DNA of 64,000 nucleotides from Allobosea sp. Tri-44 (GCF_004123845.1 NZ_NBDP01000042.1:1-64000), one strand, 5' to 3'; shown: positions 8,471-17,923, counted from the stretch's first letter. Numbers and translations are program-made. Notes: generated from the sequence alone by a model not told the origin.

Positions 8471-9049
8471 ATGCCGCCCTGTTCATTCACCCGCCGCCTT
8501 GCCCTGCAGGCCACGCTCGGACTGCTTGCGGCACCGGGGCTGGCTGAAACGCGGCTGCCGCAATTCCGGACGGCGCGCTATCAGTTCATCGAACTCGATC
8601 CGGTCCAGCCGATGGCGCCGCTCACCCTGCAAGGGCTCGACGGCAAGCCCGCCCTTGCCCGGCCGGTGCCGGGCAAGGTCTGTCTCGTCTATCTCTGGGC
8701 GACCTGGTGCCCGGTCTGCCGAATCACCTTACCGCGCTTCGAACGCCAGCTCGCCGATTTCAAGGCGAGAGACGTCGAGCTCGTGACCATCAGCACCGAT
8801 GAGCGCGAGCTTTCTCACGTCCGTCAGTATTTGGTGCGCCTCGGCATCAAGCGGCTGCCGGTCTTCTACGATCGCGCCGGTAAGGTCATCGCGGGGGCAG
8901 GGACGCAGCAGCCGCTGTCAACAGCGGAGGGGCTGCCCGTGATCTACGTTACCGATCGGCGCGGCGGCGTGCGCGGCTATATGCTCGGCGAGGCGGACTG
9001 GGCGTCGCCTCAGGCGACCGCCCTGCTCGACCATATCGGGCGGCTGTAG
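8471..9049 (+). CDS. Exported thioredoxin-like (TlpA/redoxin) protein
   Basis: A 192-aa protein with an N-terminal signal (residues 1-25, with an Arg pair and the hydrophobic stretch LALQATLGLLAAPGLA) and a thioredoxin fold. The redox motif is WCPVC in LVYLWATWCPVCRITLPRFE. ISTDERE and the cis-proline region GLPVIYVTDRRG follow. It probably works in the periplasm as a thiol-disulfide reductase of the TlpA/ResA group, which reduces partner proteins such as apocytochromes. It lies 113 bases after the MFS gene, same strand, with no obvious functional link. Confidence 0.88.
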   Translation: MPPCSFTRRLALQATLGLLAAPGLAETRLPQFRTARYQFIELDPVQPMAPLTLQGLDGKPALARPVPGKVCLVYLWATWCPVCRITLPRFERQLADFKARDVELVTISTDERELSHVRQYLVRLGIKRLPVFYDRAGKVIAGAGTQQPLSTAEGLPVIYVTDRRGGVRGYMLGEADWASPQATALLDHIGRL

Positions 9050-9055
9050 CGCCGC

Positions 9056-10396
9056 TCACATCCCCATGATTCGGGCGAGCCGGGAATAGCCGTCGGCGAG
9101 TCCGGTCGCTTCGTCCTTGGCCTGCTTCAGGAAAGCTTCGAGCTCGGGGTTGAGCCGGATCGCCTCGTCGACCTCGGCGGACGCGCCCTGGCGATAGGCG
9201 CCGAGCCGAATCAGCTCTTCCATGTCGGCATAGGTCGCGAGCGTGGCGCGCGCCTTCTGTACGACCGGATAATAGAGTGGGTCGCAGGAGCGCGGCATGG
9301 TGCGCGACACCGATTTCAGGATGTTGACCGCCGGGTAGCGGCCGCGCTCGGCGATCGAGCGTTCCATCACGATATGGCCGTCGAGGATGCCGCGCACCGC
9401 GTCGGCGACGGGTTCGTCATGGTCTCCGCCATCGACCAGCACGGTGAAGAGACCGGTGATCGCGCCGTCGCCGGTGCCGGGGCCGGCGCGTTCGAGCAGG
9501 CGCGGCAATTCGGCGAAGACGGTCGGGGTATAGCCTTTGGTCGTAGGCGGCTCGCCGGCGGCGAGGCCAATCTCGCGCATCGCCATGGCGAAGCGCGTGA
9601 CCGAATCCATCAGACACATCACCTGCCGCCCGTGGTCGCGGAAGAATTCGGCGAGCGTCAGCGTCGTCAGCGCGGCCTGCTTGCGCATCAGCGCCGGCTC
9701 GTCCGAGGTCGCGACCACGACGATCGAGCGGGCAAGGCCGTCCGGCCCGAGATCGTCCTGGAGGAATTCCTGAACCTCGCGGCCGCGCTCGCCGACGAGG
9801 CCGATAATGTTGACGTCGGCCCTCGCATAGCGCGCCAGCATCGACAAAAGCACCGATTTGCCGACGCCGGAGCCGGCGAAGATGCCCATCCGCTGGCCAA
9901 GGCAGCAGGTCAGGAAGGTATTGAGGGCGCGCACGCCGAGATCGAGCGGCGCGCCGACGCGCCGGCGAGAATGGGCAGGCGGCGGGTCGTTGCGGAAGGG
10001 GATGGTGAACTCGCCCTGGGGCAGCGGCGGGCCGCCATCGACCGGCCGGCCAAGCGCATCGACGACGCGGCCGAGCCAGGCCGTGGTCGGACGCAGCCCG
10101 GCCACGGCGCGGTCGACATAGGCCGGGCAGCCGCGGCGAACGCCGTCGAGCCCGCCAAAAGGCATGACCAGCGCCTTTTCACCGGAAAAGCCGATGACTT
10201 CGCAGGGAACGCGGATCCCGGACGCGATCTCGATGCCGACCCGGCCGCCCAGGCTCATAGCCGAGATCGGCCCGGAGACCTCGACCAGCAGGCCGCGCAC
10301 GGCGGTGACGCGGCCATAGACGGAGGTGGCCTCGAGCTCGCCGATCATCGCGGCGAGTGTGGATAACCGGTCCTGGCCTGCCGAAGCGCCGCTCAT
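9056..10396 (-). CDS. fliI: Flagellum-specific export ATPase FliI
   Basis: A 446-aa ATPase of the F1-beta/type III export family. An N-terminal beta-barrel domain covers residues 20-90. Walker A is [11 protein letters not shown] near residue 160, and [10 protein letters not shown] and [20 protein letters not shown] follow. The catalytic core ends with [20 protein letters not shown]. It energises unfolding and delivery of flagellar export substrates with FliH and FliJ. The ATG at 10396 has AGGAT close upstream; the 10438 start would add 14 residues. It is divergent from ctrA, sharing a 341-base control region. No fliH lies next to it. Confidence 0.95.
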   Translation of the reverse strand: MSGASAGQDRLSTLAAMIGELEATSVYGRVTAVRGLLVEVSGPISAMSLGGRVGIEIASGIRVPCEVIGFSGEKALVMPFGGLDGVRRGCPAYVDRAVAGLRPTTAWLGRVVDALGRPVDGGPPLPQGEFTIPFRNDPPPAHSRRRVGAPLDLGVRALNTFLTCCLGQRMGIFAGSGVGKSVLLSMLARYARADVNIIGLVGERGREVQEFLQDDLGPDGLARSIVVVATSDEPALMRKQAALTTLTLAEFFRDHGRQVMCLMDSVTRFAMAMREIGLAAGEPPTTKGYTPTVFAELPRLLERAGPGTGDGAITGLFTVLVDGGDHDEPVADAVRGILDGHIVMERSIAERGRYPAVNILKSVSRTMPRSCDPLYYPVVQKARATLATYADMEELIRLGAYRQGASAEVDEAIRLNPELEAFLKQAKDEATGLADGYSRLARIMGM

Positions 10397-10737
10397 GATC
10401 CCTGCCGTAAACCTTTCATTAAGCTGAGTGATTAACACTGCGTTTCGAAGCTGCGTCGAAGAGTTAAGCGATTTGCGCCTGATTCCTCGACGCGAGCTTA
10501 CGCGAAAGGTGCATTCGCGGCCGAAGCTCGAACGATCCGTGTCAAATTCGACTCACCTCGACAAGGATCGTCAACCTTTCGCCAAGAAGCACTTGCGCCC
10601 GGGAATCAGGGTTTGTTAACCATTTCCCCGTAGCGTGTCGCGTGGCGTTTCATCGGGCAAGCGTTCGTCTCCAGGACCACGAGGGTTTTGGGGGAATGAA
10701 CGGGATCGCTGCCTCGGGGCGAAATTGGGGACGTGAC
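10397..10737. promoter_or_regulatory. fliI/ctrA divergent control region with CcrM and CtrA-type sites
   Basis: This region holds three GANTC methylation sites: GATTC at 10481-10485, GACTC at 10550-10554 and GAATC at 10603-10607. A TTAACCAT CtrA-type half-site lies at 10616-10623. Near fliI, TTAA at 10419-10422 and TTAAC at 10432-10436 are nine bases apart, not the canonical seven. In Caulobacter and Brucella, CcrM methylation of GANTC sites and CtrA itself control ctrA transcription. The assignment to P1/P2-type promoters here is inference; no -10/-35 was fixed. Confidence 0.65.
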
Positions 10738-11439
10738 ATGCGGGTTCTGCTGATCGAAGACGATAGCGCGACCGCTCAAAGCATCGAGCTGATGCTGAAG
10801 TCCGAGAGCTTCAACGTCTACACGACCGATCTCGGCGAAGAGGGTGTCGATCTCGGCAAGCTCTACGACTACGACATCATCCTTCTCGACCTGAATCTCC
10901 CCGACATGTCGGGTTACGAGGTGCTGCGCTCTCTGCGCGTCGCCAAGGTCAAGACGCCGATCCTGATCCTCTCCGGCCTCGCCGGCATCGAGGACAAGGT
11001 CAAGGGCCTCGGCTTCGGCGCCGACGACTATCTGACCAAGCCGTTCCACAAGGACGAACTGGTCGCCCGCATCCACGCCATCGTGCGCCGCTCGAAGGGC
11101 CACGCCCAGTCGGTGATCACGACGGGCGACCTCATCGTCAACCTCGACACCAAGACCGTCGAAGTGGATGCAGCCCGGGTGCACCTGACCGGTAAGGAAT
11201 ACCAGATGCTGGAGCTGCTATCGCTCCGCAAAGGCACGACGCTGACCAAGGAAATGTTCCTGAACCACCTTTATGGCGGCATGGACGAGCCTGAGCTCAA
11301 GATCATCGACGTCTTCATCTGCAAGTTGCGCAAGAAGCTCGCCAACGCCTCCGACGGCAAGAACTACATCGAGACGGTCTGGGGCCGCGGCTACGTGCTG
11401 CGCGAGCCGACCGAAGTCGAAGAGCGCATCCCGGCCTGA
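10738..11439 (+). CDS. ctrA: Cell-cycle response regulator CtrA
   Basis: A 233-aa OmpR/PhoB-type response regulator of the expected CtrA length. The receiver domain has acidic pocket residues in LLIEDDS, phospho-acceptor Asp51 in [15 protein letters not shown] and Lys in [13 protein letters not shown] winged-helix DNA-binding domain covers about 120-230, with [17 protein letters not shown] and [15 protein letters not shown]. CtrA controls cell-cycle, division and motility genes and binds TTAA-N7-TTAA. The ATG at 10738 is chosen because the MRVLLIEDD start is invariant in the family; a longer frame from 10642 is upstream leader. ChpT, its phosphodonor, is encoded 6 kb away. Confidence 0.98.
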   Translation: MRVLLIEDDSATAQSIELMLKSESFNVYTTDLGEEGVDLGKLYDYDIILLDLNLPDMSGYEVLRSLRVAKVKTPILILSGLAGIEDKVKGLGFGADDYLTKPFHKDELVARIHAIVRRSKGHAQSVITTGDLIVNLDTKTVEVDAARVHLTGKEYQMLELLSLRKGTTLTKEMFLNHLYGGMDEPELKIIDVFICKLRKKLANASDGKNYIETVWGRGYVLREPTEVEERIPA

Positions 11440-11520
11440 GGTCCGTCATTGCGGCGTCATCGTGGGCGCCTATCAGTTAGATCGCCTGATCGTCGGATGT
11501 ACACGACAGGTGAACGGGGA

Positions 11521-11546
11521 CCCCGCCGCGAGGCGGGGTTTTTGTT
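11521..11546 (+). terminator. Intrinsic terminator after ctrA
   Basis: CCCCGCC-GCGA-GGCGGGG followed by TTTTTGTTT begins 81 bases after the ctrA stop and reads in the same direction. The seven-base GC stem with tetraloop and T-run is a standard rho-independent terminator. It separates ctrA from the converging cheR. Confidence 0.85.
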
Positions 11547-11592
11547 TGTCGGCGACGCCAGCTCCGTCGAACGCCAGTGAGAACGCCCGGCG

Positions 11593-12489
11593 TCAGGTCC
11601 GGACGATCTTGAGCGGGGGAAGCACGCTGCTGCGCTCTGCGGGCGCGGCAAAGCCCGGTCGCCGCGCCTGTGCAGTCGAAGCGGCATCGCGGTAGACGCC
11701 GCGGTATTGCGGGTCCGGGACCAGGGTCGTGGTGATGCCGATGACGGTCTCTGCCGCGCCGAGGATGAAGGCGCCGTTCTGCGCCAGCCGTCCAGCGAGG
11801 GCGGCCATCACGCGCGCCTTGGTCGGGACGTCGAAATAGATCAACACGTTGCGGCAGAAGATGATGTCGAACTGGCCGAATTGATGATTCGGCTCCAGGA
11901 GATTGTGCTGCTTGAGTTCGACCCTGTCCCGAATGCGCTCGGACAGGCGCCATTTGTCGCCCTCCTGCCGGAAATGCTTGAGCAGGAGCTGGATCGGCAA
12001 GCCGCGCTGCACCTCGAACTGACTGTAGAGGCCTTGGCGCGCCCGCTCGAGGACGTCGGCGGAAATGTCAGTGCCGAGGATCTCGACCGTCCAACCGGCG
12101 AGGCGGTCAGCCACCTCGTCGAGCAGCATGGCAAGCGAATAGGCCTCCTGACCGGTCGAGACAGCGGCGCACCAGATGCGCAGCGTCCGGCTTTGCGCAT
12201 TGGCGGCGAGCTTCTCGGGCAGGAGAATGTCGCGGAACAGGTCGAAGGGTGTGCGGTCGCGAAAAAACAGCGTCTCGTTGGTCGTCATTGCATCGATGAC
12301 GGCCGCTTCGAGCTCGGAAGCGGGGCAGATGCGCAGCTGCGCGACCAGTGCCGGTATCCCTGCAATTGCGCGCCGCCGGCAGAGCATGCCGAGCCGGCTC
12401 TCGACGAGATAGCGCTTCTCGGTGCTGAGAAAGAGGCCTGAGCGCCGCTGCAGGAGCACCCGCAGGAAATCGAAATCCATCTCGGTCAT
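11593..12489 (-). CDS. cheR: Chemotaxis protein methyltransferase CheR
   Basis: A 298-aa SAM-dependent enzyme that methylates glutamates of chemoreceptors. An N-terminal helical domain covers about residues 1-75. The Rossmann methyltransferase domain includes RIWCAAVSTGQEAYSLAMLL (SAM site), EILGTDISADVLERAR and FDIIFCRNVLIYFD. The C-terminal tail (about 265-298) is Ala/Arg/Pro-rich. Its start overlaps the cheB stop by four bases, so the two opposing adaptation enzymes are translationally coupled. It is the last gene of the chpT-che run and converges with ctrA. Confidence 0.95.
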   Translation of the reverse strand: MTEMDFDFLRVLLQRRSGLFLSTEKRYLVESRLGMLCRRRAIAGIPALVAQLRICPASELEAAVIDAMTTNETLFFRDRTPFDLFRDILLPEKLAANAQSRTLRIWCAAVSTGQEAYSLAMLLDEVADRLAGWTVEILGTDISADVLERARQGLYSQFEVQRGLPIQLLLKHFRQEGDKWRLSERIRDRVELKQHNLLEPNHQFGQFDIIFCRNVLIYFDVPTKARVMAALAGRLAQNGAFILGAAETVIGITTTLVPDPQYRGVYRDAASTAQARRPGFAAPAERSSVLPPLKIVRT

Positions 12490-13604
12490 GCGGGATGGCT
12501 CCCGCCGATGAGCGCCCGGATCGCCGGGCCGATAGTGCCGAGCGACAGGACGGCGCTCGCTTGCCTGGCGCGCACGACCGAGCCCGGCATGCCCCAGACC
12601 GTGCTCGAGGGCTCGTCCTGGGCGATGACTGCAGCGCCGGCACGGCGTAGCGCGGTCGCTCCTTCCGTACCGTCGCTGCCCATCCCGGTCATGATCAGGC
12701 CAAGCGCGGCCGGGCCGAGATGGCGCGCGGCTTCATTGAACAGCACATCCACCGCCGGCCGGCAGAAATGCACCGGCGGGCTGTCGCTGATGCTGGCGAC
12801 GATATGGCCGAGCTTCCGTTCGATTCCGAGATGGCGCCCTCCCGGCGCGACATAGATCGTGCCACGGGCGAGCCGCTCGCCGTCATGCGGCTCGCGCGCC
12901 GGCAGCCCGAGCTGCGCAGAAATCTGCTCGGCGAAGGAGGCGGTGAAAAGCGGCGGCATATGCTGAACGACCAGCGTGACCAGGTTGGCCGCCGCATCGC
13001 CGAGATCGCTGAGGACGCGCGCGACGGCACGCGGCCCGCCGGTCGAGGCGCCGATCACCAGATAGCGCGGCATTGCCGACACGAGCGGGCGCAGGTCGAC
13101 GATCCCGCTTGGCGTTACCGCGCCGAGGCCAGTCTCGGCGGCGACCTCGCCATGACGCGACCTCGACTGCGCTATGCTGCCCAGCTTGCCCAAGAGCTCG
13201 CTGCGGAAACCCAGCGACAGCGTCAGGCCGCTGCGACTATCCGGCTTGGGCAGGACGTCGACGGCGCCCATGCTCATGCATTGCAGCGCGAGTTTCGCAT
13301 TGCGCTCGGTGAGTGTGGTCGTCAGAAGAACAGCGGTCCTGGGACTCTGCTTGACGATTCTGGGTAAGGCTTCGACGCCGTCGAGCACGGGCATATCGAG
13401 GTCGAGCACCATGATATCGGGATGATGGCGCTCGGCATGCTCGATCGCTGCTTCTCCGTCGCCGGCGACGCCGACGACATGGAAGCGACCGCTTTCGCCG
13501 AGCCAGCGCGCGAACAGTCCCCGCACGACCATCGAGTCATCGGCGATCACGACCGTGCTCGGACGCACACGGGCCTGGTCGGCGAGAGTCGGCACCGTGA
13601 TCAT
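12486..13604 (-). CDS. cheB: Chemotaxis protein-glutamate methylesterase CheB
   Basis: A 372-aa enzyme with an N-terminal receiver domain (IADDSMVVRGLF, phospho-acceptor Asp68 in IMVLDLDMPVLDG) and a C-terminal methylesterase/deamidase domain. Catalytic residues lie in IGASTGGPRAV (Ser), VVQHMPPLFTASFAEQ (His) and MTGMGSDGTEG (Asp). It removes methyl groups from receptors when phosphorylated by CheA, providing adaptation. It overlaps cheR by four bases. Confidence 0.96.
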   Translation of the reverse strand: MITVPTLADQARVRPSTVVIADDSMVVRGLFARWLGESGRFHVVGVAGDGEAAIEHAERHHPDIMVLDLDMPVLDGVEALPRIVKQSPRTAVLLTTTLTERNAKLALQCMSMGAVDVLPKPDSRSGLTLSLGFRSELLGKLGSIAQSRSRHGEVAAETGLGAVTPSGIVDLRPLVSAMPRYLVIGASTGGPRAVARVLSDLGDAAANLVTLVVQHMPPLFTASFAEQISAQLGLPAREPHDGERLARGTIYVAPGGRHLGIERKLGHIVASISDSPPVHFCRPAVDVLFNEAARHLGPAALGLIMTGMGSDGTEGATALRRAGAAVIAQDEPSSTVWGMPGSVVRARQASAVLSLGTIGPAIRALIGGSHPA

Positions 13605-13651
13605 CGTGATTGTACAGCTGGAGCAGAGGAATGTCGCATGTCGTGTGGCTT

Positions 13652-14017
13652 TTAGAGCAGGCCGACCTGATGGAATTTCGAGGCCACGATCTCCTTGTCG
13701 AACGGCTTCATGATGTATTCGTCGGCCCCGGCATGCATGGCGCGGGCGATGTGGGCGATGTCGTTCTCGGTCGTGCAGAACACGACCTTCGGGCGCTTGC
13801 CGCCGGGCATCTGCCGGAGATTGCGCAGGAAGTCGTAGCCGTCCATGACCGGCATGTTCCAGTCGAGCAGGATGGCGTCCGGCATCTCGCCCTTGCAGGC
13901 GTCGATCGCGCGCGCGCCGTCCTCGGCTTCAGCGATGCGGAACTGGAGCCCTTCCAGGATACGGCGGGCAACCTTGCGGATGACGGCTGAGTCATCGACG
14001 ACGAGGCAGTATTTCAT
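13652..14017 (-). CDS. cheY: CheY-type single-domain response regulator
   Basis: A 121-aa receiver-only protein. The acidic pocket is VVDDSAV (Asp8, Asp9), the phospho-acceptor is Asp52 in LLDWNMPVMDGYDFL, and the Thr and Lys switches lie in FCTTENDI and YIMKPFDKE. It carries the CheA signal to the flagellar motor or another output. It lies between cheW and cheB, with gaps of 29 and 47 bases. Confidence 0.93.
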   Translation of the reverse strand: MKYCLVVDDSAVIRKVARRILEGLQFRIAEAEDGARAIDACKGEMPDAILLDWNMPVMDGYDFLRNLRQMPGGKRPKVVFCTTENDIAHIARAMHAGADEYIMKPFDKEIVASKFHQVGLL

Positions 14018-14046
14018 GGCGTGACTCCAGGCAGCGGCGATTGCCG

Positions 14047-14550
14047 TCAGGCGGCGATCGGCAGTTCGATGTTGAGGACGGCATCCACGTCGATCACGAC
14101 CAAGAGGCGATCGTCGAGACGGTGAACACCCTTGGCGAGGGCAGACCAGGCACGATCGAGATGGATCGGCACGGGCTCGAAGGTCGTACGGCTGAGGCGC
14201 ATCACCTCGCCGACCGTGTCGACAATGAGCGCGAAGGCTTCGCCACCCTGATCGATGCCGACTGCGGTAAGTTCGCGTCCGTCAGCGCCGGCGGGCGCCG
14301 CGTAGGCGTCGACGTGACCCATCCGGCGGCGCATGCAGATCGCGGTGACGACGCGCCCGCGCAGATTGATCAGGCCGACGATCTCGCTCGGCGCCAGCGG
14401 CACCGGCGTGACGCGGGTGGCGATGAAGACATCCTGGACGCGCGCGATCGGCAGACCGAGCAGCTGCCCGCCGACCGTGACGGTAACATAGTCGAGCGAA
14501 TCCTCGAAAGCCGCGACGCCGGATTCGCTATCGTTGCCTGTGCCGGTCAT
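14047..14550 (-). CDS. cheW: Chemotaxis coupling protein CheW
   Basis: A 167-aa single CheW/SH3-like-fold protein that bridges CheA and receptors. Recognisable stretches include VTVGGQLLGLPIARVQDVF, EIVGLINLRGRVVTAICMRR and FALIVDTVGEVMRL. It overlaps the cheA stop by four bases, giving coupled translation. The N-terminal 20 residues are acidic and not conserved. Confidence 0.93.
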   Translation of the reverse strand: MTGTGNDSESGVAAFEDSLDYVTVTVGGQLLGLPIARVQDVFIATRVTPVPLAPSEIVGLINLRGRVVTAICMRRRMGHVDAYAAPAGADGRELTAVGIDQGGEAFALIVDTVGEVMRLSRTTFEPVPIHLDRAWSALAKGVHRLDDRLLVVIDVDAVLNIELPIAA

Positions 14551-17177
14551 GCGGCTCGCCTCAGTTTGGGCCGGGTCTCGGCGAGCTCCGCAATCAGCGT
14601 GCGCCGATCGAACTTGGCGACGACTTCGTCGAACTCCGCCTGTGCAGCCATGACGTGTAGCTCGGGCGTCGGCAAGCTTGCGAGCCCGATGATACGCAGA
14701 TTGGCGTGTCGCGCTTCGGCGCGCAGCCGTGCGGCGAGCGCGAAGGCGGCCTCGGCGTTGCGGTCGAGATCGATCACGACGGCGTTCAGCTCGGTGCTGC
14801 CGGAGGCGAGGCCGGCCGCCATGGCGAAGTCAGCCGCATGGATCACCTGGAGGCCGGTGGCCCTCAGCACGGGGGCAAGCATCTCGCGCAGAAACTCGGA
14901 CGGCTCGACCAGCAGGACGCGTGGTCCGCCGGCGTCGCTGCGGCGTACGTGCAGCCAGTTGGGATTGGCCTTGGGCAGGTAGTGCGCGAGGTCGAGGATC
15001 TCGGTCGCGCGGCCTCTGACGATCGCCGAGCCGAGCAGCCCCTGCTCGGGCATGGCCAGCATCTCGATGTCGAGCACTTCATCGACGATGTCGACGATGG
15101 CGTCGACTGCCAGCGCCATGCTGAAGTCGCCTTCCGAGAAGATCACCAGCGGCTGCAAGCCGCTCTGCCGGAGTTGGACCTCTTCGACGGGAACGACCGG
15201 CATCAGCCGACCGCGATAGTTGAGCAGCGTGCGCCCGCCGCCGCTCTCGAACAGCCTGGCATCGACCTCCTCGAGCCGCGTGACCAGGGACAGCGGGACG
15301 GCCTTCAGCCGATCCTTGCCGGCGCGGAAGACCAGCATCGTGGTGCGCTCGACGGGGAGGGCAGCATCGGTGGAGATGTCCGAAGCGGCTTCGTCCTGAG
15401 GCGCCGCCACGCCGACCAGGCGCGCTACCCCGTTGGGGTCGACGATCAGCACCACGGCGCCGTCGCCGAGGATGGTGTTGCCCGAGAACAGCGGGATATG
15501 GCGGAGCCGGGTCGACATCGGTTTGACGACGATTTCCTCGGTGTGGAACACGGACTCCACGAGAATGCCGAACTGACGCTCGCCGACCTGCGTCACGACG
15601 ATGAAGCCATCGTCGACGATGGCGTCGCTCGCCGTGTCCATCACCCCAGCGAGGGCGATGATCGGCAGCAACCGCTCGCGCAGCCGCAGCACGGGCGCAT
15701 TGTTGATGCGTTCGATGCTGTGCTCGCCACCGGTCTTGACGCGCACCAGCTCGCGCACGACCACCTGCGGGATGGCGAAACGCTGGCCCGCGGTCGCGAC
15801 GATCAGAGCCGAGACGATCGCCAATGTCAGCGGGATCTTGATCGTTATGGTGGTGCCTGCGCCAGCGATGCTGGTGACGTCGATCATGCCGCCGATTGCA
15901 TCGACATTGACCTTGACCACGTCCATCCCGACGCCGCGGCCGGAAATGGCGGAGACCGTGTCGGAGGTCGAGAAGCCCGGATGGAAGATGAAGCGCAGGA
16001 CCTGCGTCTCGCTCAGCCGCTCTGCTTCCGCTTCGCCGACCAACCCCTGCTGCACCGCCTTGCGGCGGATGCGAGCGGTGTCCATGCCGCGACCGTCATC
16101 GGTGATCGCGATCGTGACCGAGCCGCCTTCGTGATAGGCCGATACCCGGATCGTGCCGATCTCGGACTTGCCGAGCGCGGCGCGCTCCTGCGGCTCCTCG
16201 ATCGCATGATCGGCGCAGTTGCGGACCATGTGGATCAGGGGGTCCTTGATCAGTTCGAGGATCTGCCGGTCGAGCTCGGTGTCGGCCCCTTCCGTCACCA
16301 GCTCGATCTTCTTGCCGAGGTCGGTGGAGAGATCGCGGACGATGCGCGGCAGCTTCGACCAGGCATTGCCGATCGGCTGCATGCGCGTCTTCATCACGCC
16401 GTCCTGCAATTCGGCGGTGATGAGCGAGAGCCGCTGCAGCGGTCCTTTCAGGCCGGCATCCTCCTGCCGGCGGGCAATCTCGAGCAGCTGGTTGCGGGTC
16501 AGCACCAGCTCCGAGACCATGGTCATCAGATGCTCGAGCGTGTCGACATTGACGCGCAACGTCGCAGGCCCAGCCGCCCTCGCGTCCCGGGCAGCATCGC
16601 CATGAGCCTGTCCGGGTTGGTCGAGCGGGCTCGGCGCCGCGCGAAAGACCAGATCCATTTCGTCCACCGCCGCACCCGGGACGGGCGGGGGCGCAGGCTC
16701 GGCCGGGCGAGTTCCGGAAGTGCGGGCGAGATAGGCTGCGACCGGGTCGAGCGGCGGCTGCGTCTGCCGGGCGGCCAGCTCCTGCTTTGCCCGCTGGGCG
16801 AGACCGCGCAATTCGTCGATCAGCTGGCCGTCATGGCCTGGCGGCTCCTGCCCCTTCTCGGCGAGTTCGGCCATGATCTCCTTGATCCGGTCGATGGTCT
16901 CGAGGATCGCGGTGACTGCCGTCGAGGAGACGCTCGCGCCGTCGCGGAACTGGCCGATGACGGATTCGGCCGCATGTGTCAGCGCTTCGAGACGCGGCAG
17001 GCCGATGAAGCCACAGGTGCCTTTGACCGTGTGAACGAGCCGGAAGATGTTGCGCAGGATATCCCCGTTATTGGGCTCCTGCTCAAAGCGGACGAGTTCC
17101 CGATCGACCATATCGAGATGCTCGCCGGTCTCGCCGAGAAACTCTTGCAGCAACTCGTCCATGCACGGACTGCTCAC
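14547..17177 (-). CDS. cheA: Chemotaxis histidine kinase CheA, tandem CheW-like and receiver domains
   Basis: An 876-aa kinase, longer than the roughly 650 aa of enteric CheA. Domains in order are as follows. The HPt domain covers residues 1-105 (His49 in LVHTVKGTCGF). A short linker follows, then dimerisation (about 205-265). The HATPase has N box MVRNCADHAIEE and G boxes DDGRGMD and GRGVGMDVV. A first CheW-like domain covers about 440-590 and a second about 605-745. A C-terminal receiver-like domain follows (about 750-870). The receiver keeps Asp in VVIDLD and Lys in VAKFD but has Glu-Pro where the paired acidic residues should be. The start is GTG at 17177; ATG at 17162 is an alternative. 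chpT lies 107 bases upstream on the same strand. Confidence 0.95.
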   Translation of the reverse strand: MSSPCMDELLQEFLGETGEHLDMVDRELVRFEQEPNNGDILRNIFRLVHTVKGTCGFIGLPRLEALTHAAESVIGQFRDGASVSSTAVTAILETIDRIKEIMAELAEKGQEPPGHDGQLIDELRGLAQRAKQELAARQTQPPLDPVAAYLARTSGTRPAEPAPPPVPGAAVDEMDLVFRAAPSPLDQPGQAHGDAARDARAAGPATLRVNVDTLEHLMTMVSELVLTRNQLLEIARRQEDAGLKGPLQRLSLITAELQDGVMKTRMQPIGNAWSKLPRIVRDLSTDLGKKIELVTEGADTELDRQILELIKDPLIHMVRNCADHAIEEPQERAALGKSEIGTIRVSAYHEGGSVTIAITDDGRGMDTARIRRKAVQQGLVGEAEAERLSETQVLRFIFHPGFSTSDTVSAISGRGVGMDVVKVNVDAIGGMIDVTSIAGAGTTITIKIPLTLAIVSALIVATAGQRFAIPQVVVRELVRVKTGGEHSIERINNAPVLRLRERLLPIIALAGVMDTASDAIVDDGFIVVTQVGERQFGILVESVFHTEEIVVKPMSTRLRHIPLFSGNTILGDGAVVLIVDPNGVARLVGVAAPQDEAASDISTDAALPVERTTMLVFRAGKDRLKAVPLSLVTRLEEVDARLFESGGGRTLLNYRGRLMPVVPVEEVQLRQSGLQPLVIFSEGDFSMALAVDAIVDIVDEVLDIEMLAMPEQGLLGSAIVRGRATEILDLAHYLPKANPNWLHVRRSDAGGPRVLLVEPSEFLREMLAPVLRATGLQVIHAADFAMAAGLASGSTELNAVVIDLDRNAEAAFALAARLRAEARHANLRIIGLASLPTPELHVMAAQAEFDEVVAKFDRRTLIAELAETRPKLRRAA

Positions 17178-17284
17178 TTACATCACGGATTTGTTCCGGA
17201 TATTGCGGTGCAAGGGTTTATGATCAGTTGAGAGCGAGCGGAAACCGCGCAGTATCGCACCCGCCGGAGCCGTTTCGTCGAGGC

Positions 17285-17923
17285 TCAGGCCGCGTCCGCA
17301 TTGATGCTGACCGTATCGCCCTCGATGGCGAAGGCGATCTTCATTCCAGCGGCGCGGGCGACCAGGCCGGTATAGAGCGGCTGGACCGCATGAGCGTCGA
17401 TGACGCCGCTTTCGGAGCGCCCGGCAATCAGCTCCTCGACATGGGCGGGAATGCGCGCATGCGAGCCCGTGGCGGTGATGGCGAAGCTACCCTGCTCGCC
17501 GGTGACGGTGGCACGGGACGTGATCTTGCCGCCGCGCGGAATCGCCTGTGTCGCCAGAACGAGCAGGTTGAGCACCAGCTTGACCTGGTTCTTCGGCAGG
17601 AGAGCACGCGGGGCCTCCCAGTCGAGCGACAGTTTCTCGTCGTTGAGAAAGCCGTTGGCGACGGAGCCGGCGTCGCCGAGGTCGATCATCGCTCCGGCCG
17701 AGCCAGCGGCGCCGAAGGCGAGCCGCGCGAACTGCAGGCGGGCGGAGGCATTGCGCGCGCTCTTCTTGATCAGGTCGAGCGCGAAATCCTTCATCGAGGG
17801 ATCGTCCTCCTCGAGGACTTCGAGTGCGTTGACGATCGCGCCGACCGGGCTGATCACGTCATGGCAGACGCGGCTGCAGAGAAGCGCGGCCAGATCGAGC
17901 GGCTCGAGCGAGATGGCGGTCAT
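17285..17923 (-). CDS. chpT: Histidine phosphotransferase ChpT
   Basis: A 212-aa cytoplasmic phosphotransferase of the Caulobacter/Brucella ChpT type, which relays phosphate from CckA to CtrA and CpdR. The N-terminal dimer helix carries the phospho-acceptor His21 in SRVCHDVISPVGAIVNALEV. A degenerate HATPase-like domain follows (KNQVKLVLNLLVLATQAIP) without ATP-binding glycine boxes, as expected. It heads the che run and sits near its target ctrA. The upstream region contains a TTAACCAT and two GANTC sites, consistent with cell-cycle control. Confidence 0.92.
   Translation of the reverse strand: MTAISLEPLDLAALLCSRVCHDVISPVGAIVNALEVLEEDDPSMKDFALDLIKKSARNASARLQFARLAFGAAGSAGAMIDLGDAGSVANGFLNDEKLSLDWEAPRALLPKNQVKLVLNLLVLATQAIPRGGKITSRATVTGEQGSFAITATGSHARIPAHVEELIAGRSESGVIDAHAVQPLYTGLVARAAGMKIAFAIEGDTVSINADAA

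Noticed and set aside
10419-10436. TTAA...TTAAC upstream of fliI as a canonical CtrA box
   Set aside because: The spacer is nine bases, not seven, so it is only mentioned as a possible degenerate site.
14706-17231. 841-aa open frame on the + strand opposite cheA
   Set aside because: It is exactly antisense to a clear CheA with all motifs; high-G+C coding DNA gives long open frames on the other strand.
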